Origin: Janthinobacterium sp. CG3
GTDB taxonomy: Bacteria > Pseudomonadota > Gammaproteobacteria > Burkholderiales > Burkholderiaceae_D
Direction of reading: 5' to 3'
DNA length: 64,000 nucleotides
Assembly: GCF_000344615.1 (NCBI RefSeq)
Contig: NZ_KB467824.1
Location: 909,658-973,657 of the forward strand
Below the pieces are notes generated by a model. The model had not been told where the DNA came from and searched no databases. It was given only the letters and a program-made list of their open reading frames with translations. Shown here piece after piece: positions 15,972 through 25,752 of the stretch. The first letter of the stretch is position 1. The number at the start of each line of letters is the position of its first letter. The translations under genes were made by a program, and so were the position numbers.

Positions 15972-17872
15972 GGCGACTCTTTCAGGGTGAAGTAAAAAGT
16001 GGCGCCGCCGCCGACGGCGGCCACGCCCCAGACCGTGCCGCCGTGGCGCTGGACGATGCGCTGCACCGTCGCCAGGCCGATGCCGGTGCCGGGGAACTCG
16101 CTGGCCTGGTGCAGGCGCTGGAACACGCCGAAGAGTTTTTGCGCGTATAGCATGTCGAAGCCGGCGCCGTTGTCGCGCACGAAAAACGCCGGCGCCGCGC
16201 CCGCCGCGCCCGGCGCCACCACGCTGGCGCGGCCGACGCTGATGTGCGCCAGCTGGCGCCCGGCGCTGAACTTGACGGCGTTCTCCAGCAGGTTGCCCAG
16301 TACCACCTCGAGCAGGCGCCAGTCGCCGCAGGCGCCCAGCGCGTCCTCGATGTCGAAGGTGAAGGCGCGCCCGGGCTCGCGCTCGGCGATGCGCTCGACC
16401 AGCTGCCGCGCCATCGCCGTCAGGTCGACCTGGTGCAGCGTCATCGCGGCGCGGCCCAAGCGCGAGAATTGCAGCATGTCGTCGATCAGCTGGCCCATGC
16501 GCTGCGACTCGCCGCGCACCCGCTCCAGGTACTGGCGGCCGGTGGCGTCGAGGTGTTCGCCGTAGTCCTCCAGCAGCGCCAGGCTCCAGCCGTCGATGCC
16601 GCGCAGCGGGCTGCGCAGGTCGTGCGAGACCGAGTACGAGAACGCCTCGAGCTCCTTGTTGGCCAGCTCCAGCTGGGCGGTGCGCTCGCGCACCTGCGCC
16701 TCCATGGCGGCGTTGGCCGCGCGCAGCGCCGCGCGCGCGTGCTCGGTTTGCACCAGCAGCGCCTGCACCGCGTCCTCGGCGCAGCGGCGCGCGCTGACGT
16801 CGGTGTGGGTGCCGATCATGCGGGTGGCGTGGCCGGCGCCGTCCTTTTCCACCACCATGCCGCGCGCCATCACCCACTTCCAGCTGCCGTCCTTGCACAG
16901 CATGCGCTGCTCGATGCTGTAGGTGTCGGCCAGGCCGGTGAAATTGGCGTCGAGCAGCACGCGCGCCCGCTTCAGGTCGTCCGGGTGCGCCAGCCTGGTG
17001 TAGGTGTCGATATGGTTGGCCAAGTCGCCGTCCTGGTAGCCCAGCATGTCCTTCCAGCGCAGCGAATACATCACGTCGCCGGTGCTCAGGCGCCAGTCCC
17101 AGACGCCGTCGCCGGCGCCCTCGAGCGCGAACTTCCAGCGGAATTCGCTCTCCTGCAGCCCCTGCACGGTCAGGTCGAGGCGTTCGCGCATGGCGTTCAA
17201 CGCCGCCACCATCTGGTCCAGTTCGTCGTCGGCGCCGCCGCGCCGGGCCAGCGCCAGCGGCGCCGGCACCAGAGCCGTCGGCACCGCGAACAGACGGTCG
17301 GAATAGGCGGCGATGCGCTTCAGGTGGCGCCCGACCAGGTATTGGAACAGCAGCAGGATGAACAGCGACACCAGGAAGGTCTTGACCGTTTGCGCCACCA
17401 GGATGAGCACGACCTTGTCCTGCAGGCGCCGGTAGACGCCGTCCAGGTTGGCCACCGCGCGCACCGTGCCGATGCGCACCTGGCGCCCGCCGTGGCTGAA
17501 CCGCAGCGTGAATTCATGGCTGATGACGCCGTCCCGCCTGGGCCGGCCGGCCGTCGCCACCAGCTGCTCTCGCTCCGCGTAGACCTCGAGGTATTGCATG
17601 TCGGGCAGGCGCATCGCGCCCTGCAACTGCGATCGCACGTCCTTGCTGTTGGTGTTCTCCAGGCTCGACGCCAGGCTGTCGGCATAGTTGGACTCGATCT
17701 GCTCGAGTCGGCGGCGGATGTCGCCGACGTCGTGGCGGTAGTCGATGCCCAGTTGCAGGGCGGTGGACAGCAGCGTCACCACCGAGCTGAACAGCAGGAT
17801 CAGGACGGCGAAGCGGCGCCCCATGGCGCTGTTGCCCAGTTCGCAAAACCACGGTGGCAGGGGCGAGCGCAC
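15968..17872 (-). CDS. Membrane PAS-histidine kinase (phytochrome-type kinase core)
   Basis: 634 residues from a GTG at 17872; M17 at 17824 is an alternative start immediately before the first helix. TM1 ~20-42, periplasmic sensor ~43-153 and TM2 ~154-180 are followed by a HAMP-like linker and a PAS domain ~243-362 (WKFALEGAGDGVWDWRLS, HPDDLKRAR, CKDGSWKWVMARG). The kinase core has H417 (SYSVSHDLRSPLRGIDGWS), the N-box around N531, DNGAGF (567-572) and GTGIGL (595-600). The H-box and the FQRLH...EFPGTGIGLA stretch are those of the Cph1/bacteriophytochrome kinase subgroup, which normally signals to small Rcp1-like receivers. Exactly such a receiver, now broken, follows in the operon. The signal would then have to pass to the receiver-kinase at 14098-15720. 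Confidence 0.88.
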   Translation of the reverse strand: MRSPLPPWFCELGNSAMGRRFAVLILLFSSVVTLLSTALQLGIDYRHDVGDIRRRLEQIESNYADSLASSLENTNSKDVRSQLQGAMRLPDMQYLEVYAEREQLVATAGRPRRDGVISHEFTLRFSHGGRQVRIGTVRAVANLDGVYRRLQDKVVLILVAQTVKTFLVSLFILLLFQYLVGRHLKRIAAYSDRLFAVPTALVPAPLALARRGGADDELDQMVAALNAMRERLDLTVQGLQESEFRWKFALEGAGDGVWDWRLSTGDVMYSLRWKDMLGYQDGDLANHIDTYTRLAHPDDLKRARVLLDANFTGLADTYSIEQRMLCKDGSWKWVMARGMVVEKDGAGHATRMIGTHTDVSARRCAEDAVQALLVQTEHARAALRAANAAMEAQVRERTAQLELANKELEAFSYSVSHDLRSPLRGIDGWSLALLEDYGEHLDATGRQYLERVRGESQRMGQLIDDMLQFSRLGRAAMTLHQVDLTAMARQLVERIAEREPGRAFTFDIEDALGACGDWRLLEVVLGNLLENAVKFSAGRQLAHISVGRASVVAPGAAGAAPAFFVRDNGAGFDMLYAQKLFGVFQRLHQASEFPGTGIGLATVQRIVQRHGGTVWGVAAVGGGATFYFTLKESP

Positions 17873-17879
17873 GCCGGCC

Positions 17880-18119
17880 CTATCGCGCGTCGCGCTGCAT
17901 GATGGCCTCGACGATGGCCCGGTGCGTACCGTCGCGCTTCACCTTGCGCAGCGCCGCGTGGCGCTTGTGCAGGTAGACCAAGCAGTCGCCCTCGGCCGGC
18001 GCCCGGTCTCCAGCGTGAGCAGCGGGCGGCCGCCGACGACGCCGCTGTTGGTTGAGCAGGCGGTCGCGGGCGGGCAGCGCCAGCAACGCGCCGGCCGACA
18101 GAAATAGTATCGTTTTCAT
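17880..18119 (-). pseudogene. Probable remnant of a family-3 periplasmic solute-binding protein
   Basis: A short open frame (79 codons from the ATG at 18119, with GGGGCGG upstream) that does not look like one intact protein. It begins with a secretion signal (MKTILFLSAGALLALP) and ends with CLVYLHKRHAALRKVKRDGTHRAIVEAIMQ. That end resembles the last helices of family-3 extracellular solute-binding proteins, where a final helix of the type K..DGT...I is usual. The middle is a short arginine/proline-rich stretch; in another frame it reads NSGVVGGRPLLTLETG. This suggests a large deletion plus frameshift. It lies 7 nt upstream of the membrane kinase, as expected for a sensor-associated binding protein. 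The family assignment is tentative; an intact small secreted protein cannot be excluded. Confidence 0.45.
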
Positions 18120-18458
18120 TATCCGCCCCCTGACCCGCAATGAAACTTGCGTTGCATCACTTTCCACCGAATTGGTGAAAGTGTCAACAACGGCAAGCGG
18201 GCCTGTGCGGAAGATGATTTTCCGACTAGATTGACGTTTTAAGACGCGCGCGCCGGCAGCGCTGGAAAAACCTTCGCATCGCTTTCACGATGTCGAAGGG
18301 GAAATCGAGCTTTGATCCGTTGCTTGTGACAGTAAAGCCTTGACTCGGACCATAGAATCTAATCCGACCTACGGAAAGTTAACGCGGCGGCATGAGGGCC
18401 ACACCCCGGGGGGGCGACCGCGGGTCCTCCTGGTGTGACTATCTCAACGCCAAGCGCC
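18120..18458. other. Intergenic region downstream of transsulfuration genes
   Basis: 339 bp without a gene. It must contain the promoter for the minus-strand sensor operon and the 3' end of the cystathionine-lyase gene. TTGACT and TAGAAT occur near 18341-18356 on the plus strand, but at wrong spacing and with no gene downstream. No clear terminator hairpin with a T-run was found. Confidence 0.35.
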
Positions 18459-19649
18459 TCAAATCGCCTCGAGCGCGGTTTGCAGGTCGTAGCGCAAATC
18501 CTCCAGCGCCTCGATGCCGACCGACAAACGCACCAGCGCGTCGCCGATGCCCAGCGCGGCGCGCTGCGGCGCCGGGATGCTGGCGTGCGTCATCAGGGCC
18601 GGATGCTCGATCAGGCTTTCCACGCCGCCCAAGCTTTCGGCCAGCGCGAACACCTGGCAGCGTTCGAGGAAGCGGCGGGCGCCGGCCAGGTCGGTCGCCA
18701 GCTCGACCGAGATAATGCCGCCGAAGCCGTCCATCTGCCGCTTGGCCAGTGCGTGCTGCGGGTGCGAGGCCAGGCCCGGGTAGTGCACCCGCTTGACCTG
18801 CGGTTGCGCCTCCAGCCATTGCGCCAGTGCGAGCGCGCTGGCGCAATGGCGCTCCATGCGGATCGCCAGCGTTTTCACGCCGCGCAGCGCCAGGAAGCTG
18901 TCGAACGGGCCGGCGATCGCCCCCACCGAATTTTGCAGGAAGCCCAGCTGCTCGCGCCATTCGGCCTGGCGCTGCTCGGCGCCGACGATGGCGATGCCGC
19001 CGATGATGTCGGAATGGCCGTTCAGGTATTTCGTCGTCGAGTGGACCACGATGTCGAAGCCCGACTCCAGCGGCCGCTGCACGATCGGGCTGGCGAAGGT
19101 GTTGTCGGCCACGGCGATGATGCCGCGCTCGCGGCAGATGGCGGCGATGGCGCGCAGGTCGGCCAGCTTGAGCATCGGGTTGGTCGGCGTTTCGACCCAG
19201 ACCATGCGGGTGTTCGGGCGGATCGCAGCCAGCAGCAGCTCCGGCTTGGTCAAGTCGACGTAGCTGAAGTCGAGGCCGGCGCTGCGCCGGCGCACCCGCT
19301 CGAACAGGCGGTAGGTGCCGCCGTACATGTCGTCGCCGGCGATGATGTGGGCACCGGCGTCGGCCAGCTCCAGCACCGTCGCAATGGCCGCCAGCCCGGA
19401 GGCGAAGGCGAACGCCTGGGCGCCGCCTTCGAGGTCGGCGACGCAGCGTTCCAGCGCCCAACGGGTCGGGTTGTGCGAGCGGCCATAGTCGAGGCCCTTG
19501 TGCACGCCCGGGCTTTCTTGCACGTAGGTCGAGGTGGCGTAAATCGGCGGCATGATGGCGCCGGTGCTCGGGTCGGGCGACTGGCCGGCGTGGATGACGC
19601 GGGTCGCCAGCCGGGACTGGCGCGCGCTTGGGGTGGGTGTATGGCTCAA
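18459..19649 (-). CDS. Cystathionine gamma-lyase / gamma-synthase family PLP enzyme
   Basis: 396 residues from a TTG at 19649 that overlaps the stop of the upstream CBS gene (TTGA) and has AGGA 8 bases upstream. It is a Cys/Met-metabolism PLP enzyme: TRVIHAGQSPDPSTGAIMPPIYATSTY at the start, ASGLAAI, VWVETPTNPMLKLADL, VADNTFASPIVQRPLESG, and the PLP lysine in HSTTKYLNGHSD. The C-terminal block (SLGGVESLIEHPALMTHA ... VRLSVGIE) is also typical. Because it is translationally coupled to cystathionine beta-synthase, the likely reaction is cystathionine to cysteine, 2-oxobutyrate and ammonia (reverse transsulfuration). Gamma-synthase activity cannot be excluded from sequence alone. Confidence 0.88.
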   Translation of the reverse strand: MSHTPTPSARQSRLATRVIHAGQSPDPSTGAIMPPIYATSTYVQESPGVHKGLDYGRSHNPTRWALERCVADLEGGAQAFAFASGLAAIATVLELADAGAHIIAGDDMYGGTYRLFERVRRRSAGLDFSYVDLTKPELLLAAIRPNTRMVWVETPTNPMLKLADLRAIAAICRERGIIAVADNTFASPIVQRPLESGFDIVVHSTTKYLNGHSDIIGGIAIVGAEQRQAEWREQLGFLQNSVGAIAGPFDSFLALRGVKTLAIRMERHCASALALAQWLEAQPQVKRVHYPGLASHPQHALAKRQMDGFGGIISVELATDLAGARRFLERCQVFALAESLGGVESLIEHPALMTHASIPAPQRAALGIGDALVRLSVGIEALEDLRYDLQTALEAI

Positions 19650-21028
19650 GATAGTGTCCTGCGTAAGTGGTTGAGAAGGTCGAAACGGGTGATCAGGCCG
19701 TAGAAGCGCTGCTCGTCGGCGACCACGGCGGTCAAACCGCGGTCCAGCGTGGCGCGCAGGGCGTCGATGCCGGCGTCCGGGCGCAGCGTTTCCAGCTGGG
19801 TGGTCATGCTGGCGCCCACCAGGGCGGCGAAATGGCCGGGCCGCCGCGCCACCTGTAGCAGCAGGTCGGACTCGTCGATGATGCCGGCCAGGCGGCCGGC
19901 GTCGAGCACCGGCAACTGCGCCAGGTCGGCGCTGCGCATGCGGTTGAAGGCCGTCAGCAGGGTGTCGGACGGCGCCACGGCGACCACCTCGCCCTCGTCG
20001 TAGCGGCGGCCGATCAGGTCGCGCAGGTCGCCCAGCGGGGCGCGCCGCAACAAGCCCTGGTCGCGCATCCAGCCGTCGTTGTAGAGCTTCGACAGGTAGC
20101 GCGTGCCGGTGTCGCAAACGAAGGTGACGACGCGCTTCGGCGTGGTTTGCTCGCGGCAGTACTTCAGCGCCGCCGCCAGCAGCGTGCCGGTCGACGAGCC
20201 GCCCAGGATGCCCTCGGCGCGCAGCAGCGCGCGGGCCTGGTCGAAGCTTTCCTGGTCGCTGATGGTGTAGGCCTTGCGCACCCGGCTCAGGTCGGCGATG
20301 GCGGGGATGAAGTCCTCGCCGATGCCTTCCACCGCCCAGGCGCCGCTGGTGTCGGCGACGCGGCCGGTGTCGACGTATTCGGCGAGGATAGAGCCGGCCG
20401 GGTCGGCCAGCACGAATTCCAGGTCCGGCTGCACCGTCTTGAAGTAATTGCTCAAGCCGGTCAGCGTGCCGGACGAGCCGACCCCGACGACGATGGCGTC
20501 GAGTTCATGCTGGGTCTGCTGCCAGATTTCCGGCGCGGTCGTGGTTTCGTGGGCGCGCGGATTGGCCGGATTGTTGAACTGGTCGGCGAAGAAGGCGCCG
20601 GGCAGCTCGGCCGCCAGGCGCGCCGCGTAGTCCTGGTAATACTCGGGATGGCCCTTGGCGACGTCGGAGCGGGTGCTGCGCACCTCGGCGCCGAGCGCCT
20701 TCAAGTGCAGCACCTTCTCGGTCGACATCTTGTCGGGCACCACCAGCAGCACGCGGTAGCCCTTCAGCAGGCCGACCAGCGCCAGGCCGAGGCCGGTGTT
20801 GCCGGCGGTCGCCTCGACGATCACGCCGCCGGGGCGCAGACTGCCGTCGGCCTCGGCCGCCTCGATGATGGACAGGCCGACGCGGTCCTTGATGGAGCCG
20901 CCCGGGTTGTGCGACTCCAGCTTCAGGAACAATTGGCACAGGCCGGTGTCGAGCCTGGTGACTTCGACCAGCGGCGTGTTGCCGATCAGACCGAATAGCG
21001 CGGGGGCGGGGGTAGGGTGGGCATGCAT
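19646..21028 (-). CDS. cbs: Cystathionine beta-synthase with C-terminal CBS domain pair
   Basis: 460 residues from the ATG at 21028, with AGGAG 5 bases upstream; the frame is open further upstream but without related sequence. The PLP catalytic domain shows GLIGNTPLVEVTRL, HNPGGSIKDRVG with K47 as the Schiff-base lysine, VEATAGNTGLGLALV, the phosphate-binding GVGSSGTLTG and GGSSTGTLLAAA. Residues ~335-455 contain two CBS motifs (DTLLTAFNRMRSADLAQLPVLD and LTAVVADEQRFYGLITRFDLL), the regulatory module found in true CBS but not in O-acetylserine sulfhydrylase. It condenses serine (or activated serine) with homocysteine to cystathionine in the cytoplasm. It is the first gene of a two-gene operon with the lyase, whose start overlaps its stop. 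Confidence 0.9.
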   Translation of the reverse strand: MHAHPTPAPALFGLIGNTPLVEVTRLDTGLCQLFLKLESHNPGGSIKDRVGLSIIEAAEADGSLRPGGVIVEATAGNTGLGLALVGLLKGYRVLLVVPDKMSTEKVLHLKALGAEVRSTRSDVAKGHPEYYQDYAARLAAELPGAFFADQFNNPANPRAHETTTAPEIWQQTQHELDAIVVGVGSSGTLTGLSNYFKTVQPDLEFVLADPAGSILAEYVDTGRVADTSGAWAVEGIGEDFIPAIADLSRVRKAYTISDQESFDQARALLRAEGILGGSSTGTLLAAALKYCREQTTPKRVVTFVCDTGTRYLSKLYNDGWMRDQGLLRRAPLGDLRDLIGRRYDEGEVVAVAPSDTLLTAFNRMRSADLAQLPVLDAGRLAGIIDESDLLLQVARRPGHFAALVGASMTTQLETLRPDAGIDALRATLDRGLTAVVADEQRFYGLITRFDLLNHLRRTLS

Positions 21029-21194
21029 ACGAACTCCTGGGCTGTGGAACGGCGCGGCCGGCTCGTGCCCGGCGGCGGCTTCCTTTGAAAAGGCGGATCT
21101 TAGGCCCGGCGGCGCGCGGCGGGAACGAATGTTTACGCTTATACATATGCGCTTTTCGCCGAGGGGGGGCAGGCCGTCGGCGCCAAGGCGAGAA

Positions 21195-21224
21195 GGTCTG
21201 ACCCCAGAACTGGCATTTGGTTTT
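21195..21224. repeat. Half copy of the GGGGTCAGACC repeat family
   Basis: Contains GGTCTGACCCC (21195-21205) followed by a TTTGGTTTT-like tail, as in the fuller palindromic copies at 29085 and 32789. Only one arm is present here, in the gap between cbs and tdk. Possible REP-like intergenic repeat. Confidence 0.5.
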
Positions 21225-21293
21225 AAAGCGCCGCGGCGGCGCCGCCGCGATTTATAATCGCCCTCTCGGAAAGACAAGCAAGAGGTCGGCAAC

Positions 21294-21845
21294 ATGGCGA
21301 AACTTTATTTCAGATATTCGGCGATGAACGCCGGCAAATCGACGGCGCTGCTGCAAGTGGCGCACAATTACGAAGAGCAGGGCCAGGCGGTGCGCCTGTA
21401 CACGGCGGCGATCGACAGCCGCTACGGCGTCGGCCGGGTCACCTCGCGCCTGGGTCCGCAGCGCGAGGTCGACGTGTTCGACGCCGACACCGACTTCCTG
21501 GCCGACCTCCCGAAGGTCGCCTGCGTGCTGGTCGACGAGGCGCAATTCCTCGCTACGCGCCAAGCGCAGCAACTGCACCAGCTGGCGCAGGTCAAGGGCG
21601 TGCCGGTGATCTGCTACGGCTTGCGCAGCGACTTCATGGGCGAGCCGTTTCCCGGCTCGGCCTATCTGCTGGCGTTGGCCGACGACATCGAGGAGCTGAA
21701 GAACATCTGCACCTGCGGCAAGAAGGCGACGATGAACATCCGCGTCGACGAACACGGCAAGCGCATCAAGGTTGGCGAACAGATCAGCATCGGCGGCAAC
21801 GAGCGCTACCGCCAGGCTTGCGGCCGCTGCTTCTACGCCGGCTGA
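21294..21845 (+). CDS. tdk: Thymidine kinase (type II)
   Basis: 183 residues with the P-loop in YSAMNAGKSTALLQ (residues ~8-20) and the Walker B-like VLVDEAQFL. The lid and thymidine-binding part is GLRSDFMGEPFPGSAYLLALAD. A Cys4 zinc site is formed by CTCGKK near residue 140 and CGRCF near the C-terminus. It phosphorylates thymidine to dTMP in the salvage pathway. The ATG at 21294 is preceded by AGAGG. A TATAAT at 21253-21258 may be the -10 of its own promoter, although no good -35 is seen. It stands between divergent cbs and the prc gene. Confidence 0.95.
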   Translation: MAKLYFRYSAMNAGKSTALLQVAHNYEEQGQAVRLYTAAIDSRYGVGRVTSRLGPQREVDVFDADTDFLADLPKVACVLVDEAQFLATRQAQQLHQLAQVKGVPVICYGLRSDFMGEPFPGSAYLLALADDIEELKNICTCGKKATMNIRVDEHGKRIKVGEQISIGGNERYRQACGRCFYAG

Positions 21846-22048
21846 ACGCGGCGCCACGCCGGCCGGTTAAAACGCGCGCCTTAACGAGGGCTTAAGCTTG
21901 TTCGCGCAAACTTGGTCCGCAAGGCAGACTTTTGCCCTGCCGTATACTGTAGAATTGTGCTCGGATCGCGGGCGCAGCCCCAGTTTCAACGGCGGCCGCG
22001 GCAACGCCGCGGCGCCGGTAAATCGTATATCACTTTTCGGAGAAGCCG

Positions 22049-24298
22049 ATGAAGAAGCAAATGATGCTGGTCGTCCTGGCGGTGGCAATGTCAGCGCAGG
22101 CCGGCGCGGCCCAGTCGGAAAAGATCGCGGCGCCCACCATGAAGCCGCAGGCGCAGCAAACCCAGGCCGCCCTGTGGGCCTCGCGGGTGATGTCGCGCTA
22201 CCATTACAAGGCCACCCCGCTCGACGACGCCATGTCGGAGAAGATCTTCGACCGTTACTTCAAGTCGCTCGACGCCGAAAAACTGTTTTTCGTGCAGGCC
22301 GACCTCGACCAGTTCGCCGGCGTGCGCTCCAAGCTCGACGACGCCATCACCGGTGAAAACCTGGCGGTGCCGTTCGCCATCTACAATCTGTACCAGCAGC
22401 GCTTCGACGAGCGCATCGGCTTCGCCCGCGAGCTGCTGAAAAGCAAATTCGATTTCACCGTCGACGAAAGCTACCAGTACGACCGCGAAAAAGCCGCCTG
22501 GCCGAAGGGCGACGACGAGGCCCGCGAACTGTGGCGCAAGCGCGTCAAGAACGACTGGCTGCGCCTGAAGCTGGCCGGCAAGGACGACAAGGCGATCCGC
22601 GAGACGCTCGACAAGCGCTACGAGAGCTACACCAGCCGCTCGCGCAAGCTCAACAATGAAGACGTGTTCCAGATCTTCATGAACGCCTACGCGATGTCGA
22701 TCGAGCCGCACACCAACTACCTCGGCCCGAGGGCGTCGGACAATTTCGACATCGCCATGCGCCTGTCGCTCGAGGGTATCGGCGCGGTGCTGCAAACGCG
22801 CGACGAATACACGGTGGTGCGCGAAATCGTGCCCGGCAGTCCGGCCGGCCTGTCGGGCAAGCTGAAGGTTGGCGATCGCATCGTCGGCGTCGGCCAGGGG
22901 GAAAGCGGGCCGTTCACCGAGGTGCTGGGCTGGCGCATCGACGACGTCGTCACGCAGATCCGCGGCGCCAAGGACTCGGTGGTGCGCCTCGACGTGCTGC
23001 CGGCCGACGCCGGTCCCGACGCCAAGCACGCCACCGTCGCGCTGGTGCGCAAGAAAATCAGCATGGAGGAGCAGGCCGCCAAGAAGACCGTGATCGAGGT
23101 CAAGGACAACGGCGTCAAGCGCCGCGTCGGCGTGATCTCCCTGCCGACCTTCTACCAGGACTTCGAGGCGCGCCGCAAGGGCGACAAGGATTACAAGAGC
23201 GCCACCCGCGACGTTGCGCGCCTGCTCGGCGAGTTGAAGAAGGACAAGGTCGACAACGTGCTGATCGACTTGCGCAACAACGGCGGCGGTTCGCTCAACG
23301 AGGCGGTCGAGCTGACCGGCCTGTTCATCGACAAGGGGCCGGTGGTGCAGCAGCGTAACGCCGAGGGCAAGGTCGACATTGAGAGCGACACCAACGCCGG
23401 CCTGGCCTGGGACGGCCCGGTGGGCGTGCTGATCAACCGCGGCTCGGCGTCGGCGTCGGAAATCTTCGCCGCCGCGCTGCAGGATTACGGCCGCGGCGTG
23501 ATCATCGGCGAGGCCAGCTTCGGCAAAGGCACGGTGCAAACGCTGATCAACCTGGACCGCTTCGGCGGCAACGAGAAGGCCCGCTTCGGCGAGCTGAAGA
23601 TGACGATCGCGCAGTTCTTCCGCATCAACGGCGGCACCACGCAGTTGCGCGGCGTCACGCCCGACATCAAGCTGCCGGCCATGTCCGACAGCGAGAACTT
23701 CGGCGAGTCGAGCTACGACAACGCGTTGCCGTGGACCTCGATCAAGCCGGCGCTGTTCGTGCCGGCCGGCGACTTGAAGGATATCGTGCCCTTGCTCGAA
23801 CGTAAGCACGAGGCGCGCGTGTCGAAGGACAAGGACTTCCAGTATTTGCAGGAAGACCTCGCCCTGGTCGCCAAATTGCGCAAGGAAAACCTGATCTCGC
23901 TCAACGAAACGGTGCGCCGCAAGGAGCGCGACAGCCAGGAGGCGCGTTCGAAAACCCGTGAACGGCGCCTGTTGGCCGCCGCCGCGAGCGACGACCTGAC
24001 GGTGCTGCCGGACCCGAAAGACGCGCTCAACAAGGCCTTGAACATCAAGACCTCGGCCAAAACCGCGCGCCAGATCGCCGCCATGAAGGGCGCGATGCAT
24101 ACCGACGACGGCCTGCAGGGCGACGAACGGGCGCTGACGGCCGAGCTGGACGCCGAAAAGGCGGCCAAAAGCGCCAAGGACGTGCTGCTCAACGAAGCGG
24201 TGCGCATCCTCGCCGACGAAGTGGGCTTGATCAAGACGGATACCCGGCTGGCCTCGCGGGTGCTGCCTTACGTGCCGGAACCGGCCGCCTCCAAGTAA
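22049..24298 (+). CDS. prc: Carboxy-terminal processing (tail-specific) protease Prc
   Basis: 749-residue periplasmic S41 protease. The start at 22049 has GGAGA 6 bases upstream and gives a signal peptide (MMLVVLAVAMSAQAGAAQ). An N-terminal helical domain (LDDAMSEKIFDRYFKSLDAEKLFF) is followed by a PDZ domain (~240-320, EGIGAVLQTRDEYTVVREIVPGSPAGLSGKLKVGDRIVGVG). The catalytic part shows VLIDLRNNGGGSL and NRGSASASEIFAAALQDYGRG...FGKGTVQ. By alignment with E. coli Prc the Ser is S468, the Asp D479 and the Lys K493. A DUF3340-like C-terminal domain completes the Prc layout. It degrades or trims periplasmic proteins, including murein-enzyme regulators. It has its own gap upstream and a strong terminator downstream. 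Confidence 0.95.
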   Translation: MKKQMMLVVLAVAMSAQAGAAQSEKIAAPTMKPQAQQTQAALWASRVMSRYHYKATPLDDAMSEKIFDRYFKSLDAEKLFFVQADLDQFAGVRSKLDDAITGENLAVPFAIYNLYQQRFDERIGFARELLKSKFDFTVDESYQYDREKAAWPKGDDEARELWRKRVKNDWLRLKLAGKDDKAIRETLDKRYESYTSRSRKLNNEDVFQIFMNAYAMSIEPHTNYLGPRASDNFDIAMRLSLEGIGAVLQTRDEYTVVREIVPGSPAGLSGKLKVGDRIVGVGQGESGPFTEVLGWRIDDVVTQIRGAKDSVVRLDVLPADAGPDAKHATVALVRKKISMEEQAAKKTVIEVKDNGVKRRVGVISLPTFYQDFEARRKGDKDYKSATRDVARLLGELKKDKVDNVLIDLRNNGGGSLNEAVELTGLFIDKGPVVQQRNAEGKVDIESDTNAGLAWDGPVGVLINRGSASASEIFAAALQDYGRGVIIGEASFGKGTVQTLINLDRFGGNEKARFGELKMTIAQFFRINGGTTQLRGVTPDIKLPAMSDSENFGESSYDNALPWTSIKPALFVPAGDLKDIVPLLERKHEARVSKDKDFQYLQEDLALVAKLRKENLISLNETVRRKERDSQEARSKTRERRLLAAAASDDLTVLPDPKDALNKALNIKTSAKTARQIAAMKGAMHTDDGLQGDERALTAELDAEKAAKSAKDVLLNEAVRILADEVGLIKTDTRLASRVLPYVPEPAASK

Positions 24299-24323
24299 CG
24301 CCAGCGACTTGCCATCGGCCAAG

Positions 24324-24352
24324 GGCCCCGTGCATCGTACGGGGCTTTTTTT
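24324..24352 (+). terminator. Intrinsic terminator after prc
   Basis: Stem GCCCCGT / ACGGGGC with a 7-nt loop followed by a run of T residues, 26 bp after the prc stop. A classical rho-independent terminator on the plus strand. Confidence 0.85.
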
Positions 24353-24540
24353 CGCCGTCGGCGCCGCCGCCGGTTGCGGTTAACACTGTTTTCCAGCGAC
24401 GTATTCTTCCTTGCGCCGAACGCCCCGCGACGCGCTCAATCGGGGATTGTTTTTTTCGCCAGCTTCCATTACGATAAGTCAGGCGCACTCATTGCGCCAC
24501 GTCGCTCGGACGGTTCCGGGCGCTTACGTAGAGCTTTTTC

Positions 24541-25752
24541 ATGACACAATCCCCAACTCCGCGCAGCTTTTCGCGCATCAATCGCCTTCCCCCTTACGTT
24601 TTCAATATCACCGCCGAGCTGAAGATGGCGGCGCGCCGCCGTGGCGAGGATATTATCGATATGTCGATGGGCAATCCCGACGGCGCCACGCCGTCCCACA
24701 TCGTCGACAAACTGGTTGAAACGGCCAAGCGCCCCGACACCCACGGTTATTCGGCGTCGAAGGGCATTCCGCGGCTGCGCCGGGCCATCTCGCATTGGTA
24801 CAAGAAGCGCTACGACGTCGACATCGACCCCGACGCCGAGGCGATCGTCACCATCGGCTCGAAAGAGGGCCTGGCGCATTTGATGTTGGCCACGCTGGAC
24901 CGCGGCGACACGGTGCTGGTGCCGAACCCGAGCTACCCTATCCATATCTGGGGCGCGGTCATCGCCGGCGCCGACATCCGTTCGGTGCGCATGAGTCCGG
25001 GCGTGGATTTCTTCGCCGAGTTGGAACGGGCGATCCGCGAAAGCTATCCGAAGCCGAAGATGATGGTGCTGGGTTTCCCGTCGAATCCGACCGCGCAGTG
25101 CGTCGAGCTGGAGTTTTTCGAGCGCGTCGTCGCGCTGGCCAAGCAGCACGACATCCTGGTGGTGCACGACCTGGCCTACGCCGACATCACCTTCGACGGC
25201 TGGAAGGCGCCGTCGATCATGCAGGTGCCGGGCGCGCGCGACGTCGCCGTCGAGTTTTTCACGCTGTCGAAAAGCTATAACATGGCCGGCTGGCGCATCG
25301 GCTTCATGGTCGGCAACAGCGAACTGGTGGCGGCGTTGGCGCGCATCAAGAGTTACCACGACTACGGCAGCTTTACGCCTGTGCAGGTGGCCGCGATCGC
25401 CGCGCTGGAGGGCGACCAAAGCGGCGTCAGCGACATCTGCGCGCAGTACCAGAGCCGCCGCGACGTGCTGGTGAAGGGCTTGATCGAGGCCGGCTGGCCG
25501 GTTGAGAAGCCGAAGGCGTCGATGTATATCTGGGCGCTGATCCCCGAGGCTTACCGCCACCTTGGCTCGCTGGAGTTCGCCAAGCGCCTGCTGGCCGAGG
25601 CCAAGGTCTGCGTCTCGCCCGGTATCGGCTTCGGCGAATACGGCGACGACTACGTGCGTTTCGCGCTGATCGAGAACGAGGCGCGCATCCGCCAGGGCTT
25701 GCGCGGCATCAAGGCGATGCTGCGCGACGGCATGGCGGCGGCGCCGCGCTGA
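24541..25752 (+). CDS. alaC: Alanine-type aminotransferase (AlaC-like), class I PLP enzyme
   Basis: 403 residues. Fold-type I aminotransferase features: [66 protein letters not shown], the aspartate for the pyridine nitrogen in [14 protein letters not shown], and the PLP lysine in [17 protein letters not shown]. The C-terminal arginine that holds the carboxylate is in the [12 protein letters not shown] region. Length and motifs match E. coli AlaC, which makes alanine from pyruvate and glutamate. In many beta-proteobacteria this gene precedes homoserine dehydrogenase; here it does not, and a DUF1272 gene follows. Substrate range is inferred. Confidence 0.85.
   Translation: MTQSPTPRSFSRINRLPPYVFNITAELKMAARRRGEDIIDMSMGNPDGATPSHIVDKLVETAKRPDTHGYSASKGIPRLRRAISHWYKKRYDVDIDPDAEAIVTIGSKEGLAHLMLATLDRGDTVLVPNPSYPIHIWGAVIAGADIRSVRMSPGVDFFAELERAIRESYPKPKMMVLGFPSNPTAQCVELEFFERVVALAKQHDILVVHDLAYADITFDGWKAPSIMQVPGARDVAVEFFTLSKSYNMAGWRIGFMVGNSELVAALARIKSYHDYGSFTPVQVAAIAALEGDQSGVSDICAQYQSRRDVLVKGLIEAGWPVEKPKASMYIWALIPEAYRHLGSLEFAKRLLAEAKVCVSPGIGFGEYGDDYVRFALIENEARIRQGLRGIKAMLRDGMAAAPR

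Noticed and set aside
24299..24540. Small RNA between prc and alaC
   Set aside because: Only a strong terminator close to the prc stop is seen; there is no separate promoter or repeated sequence.
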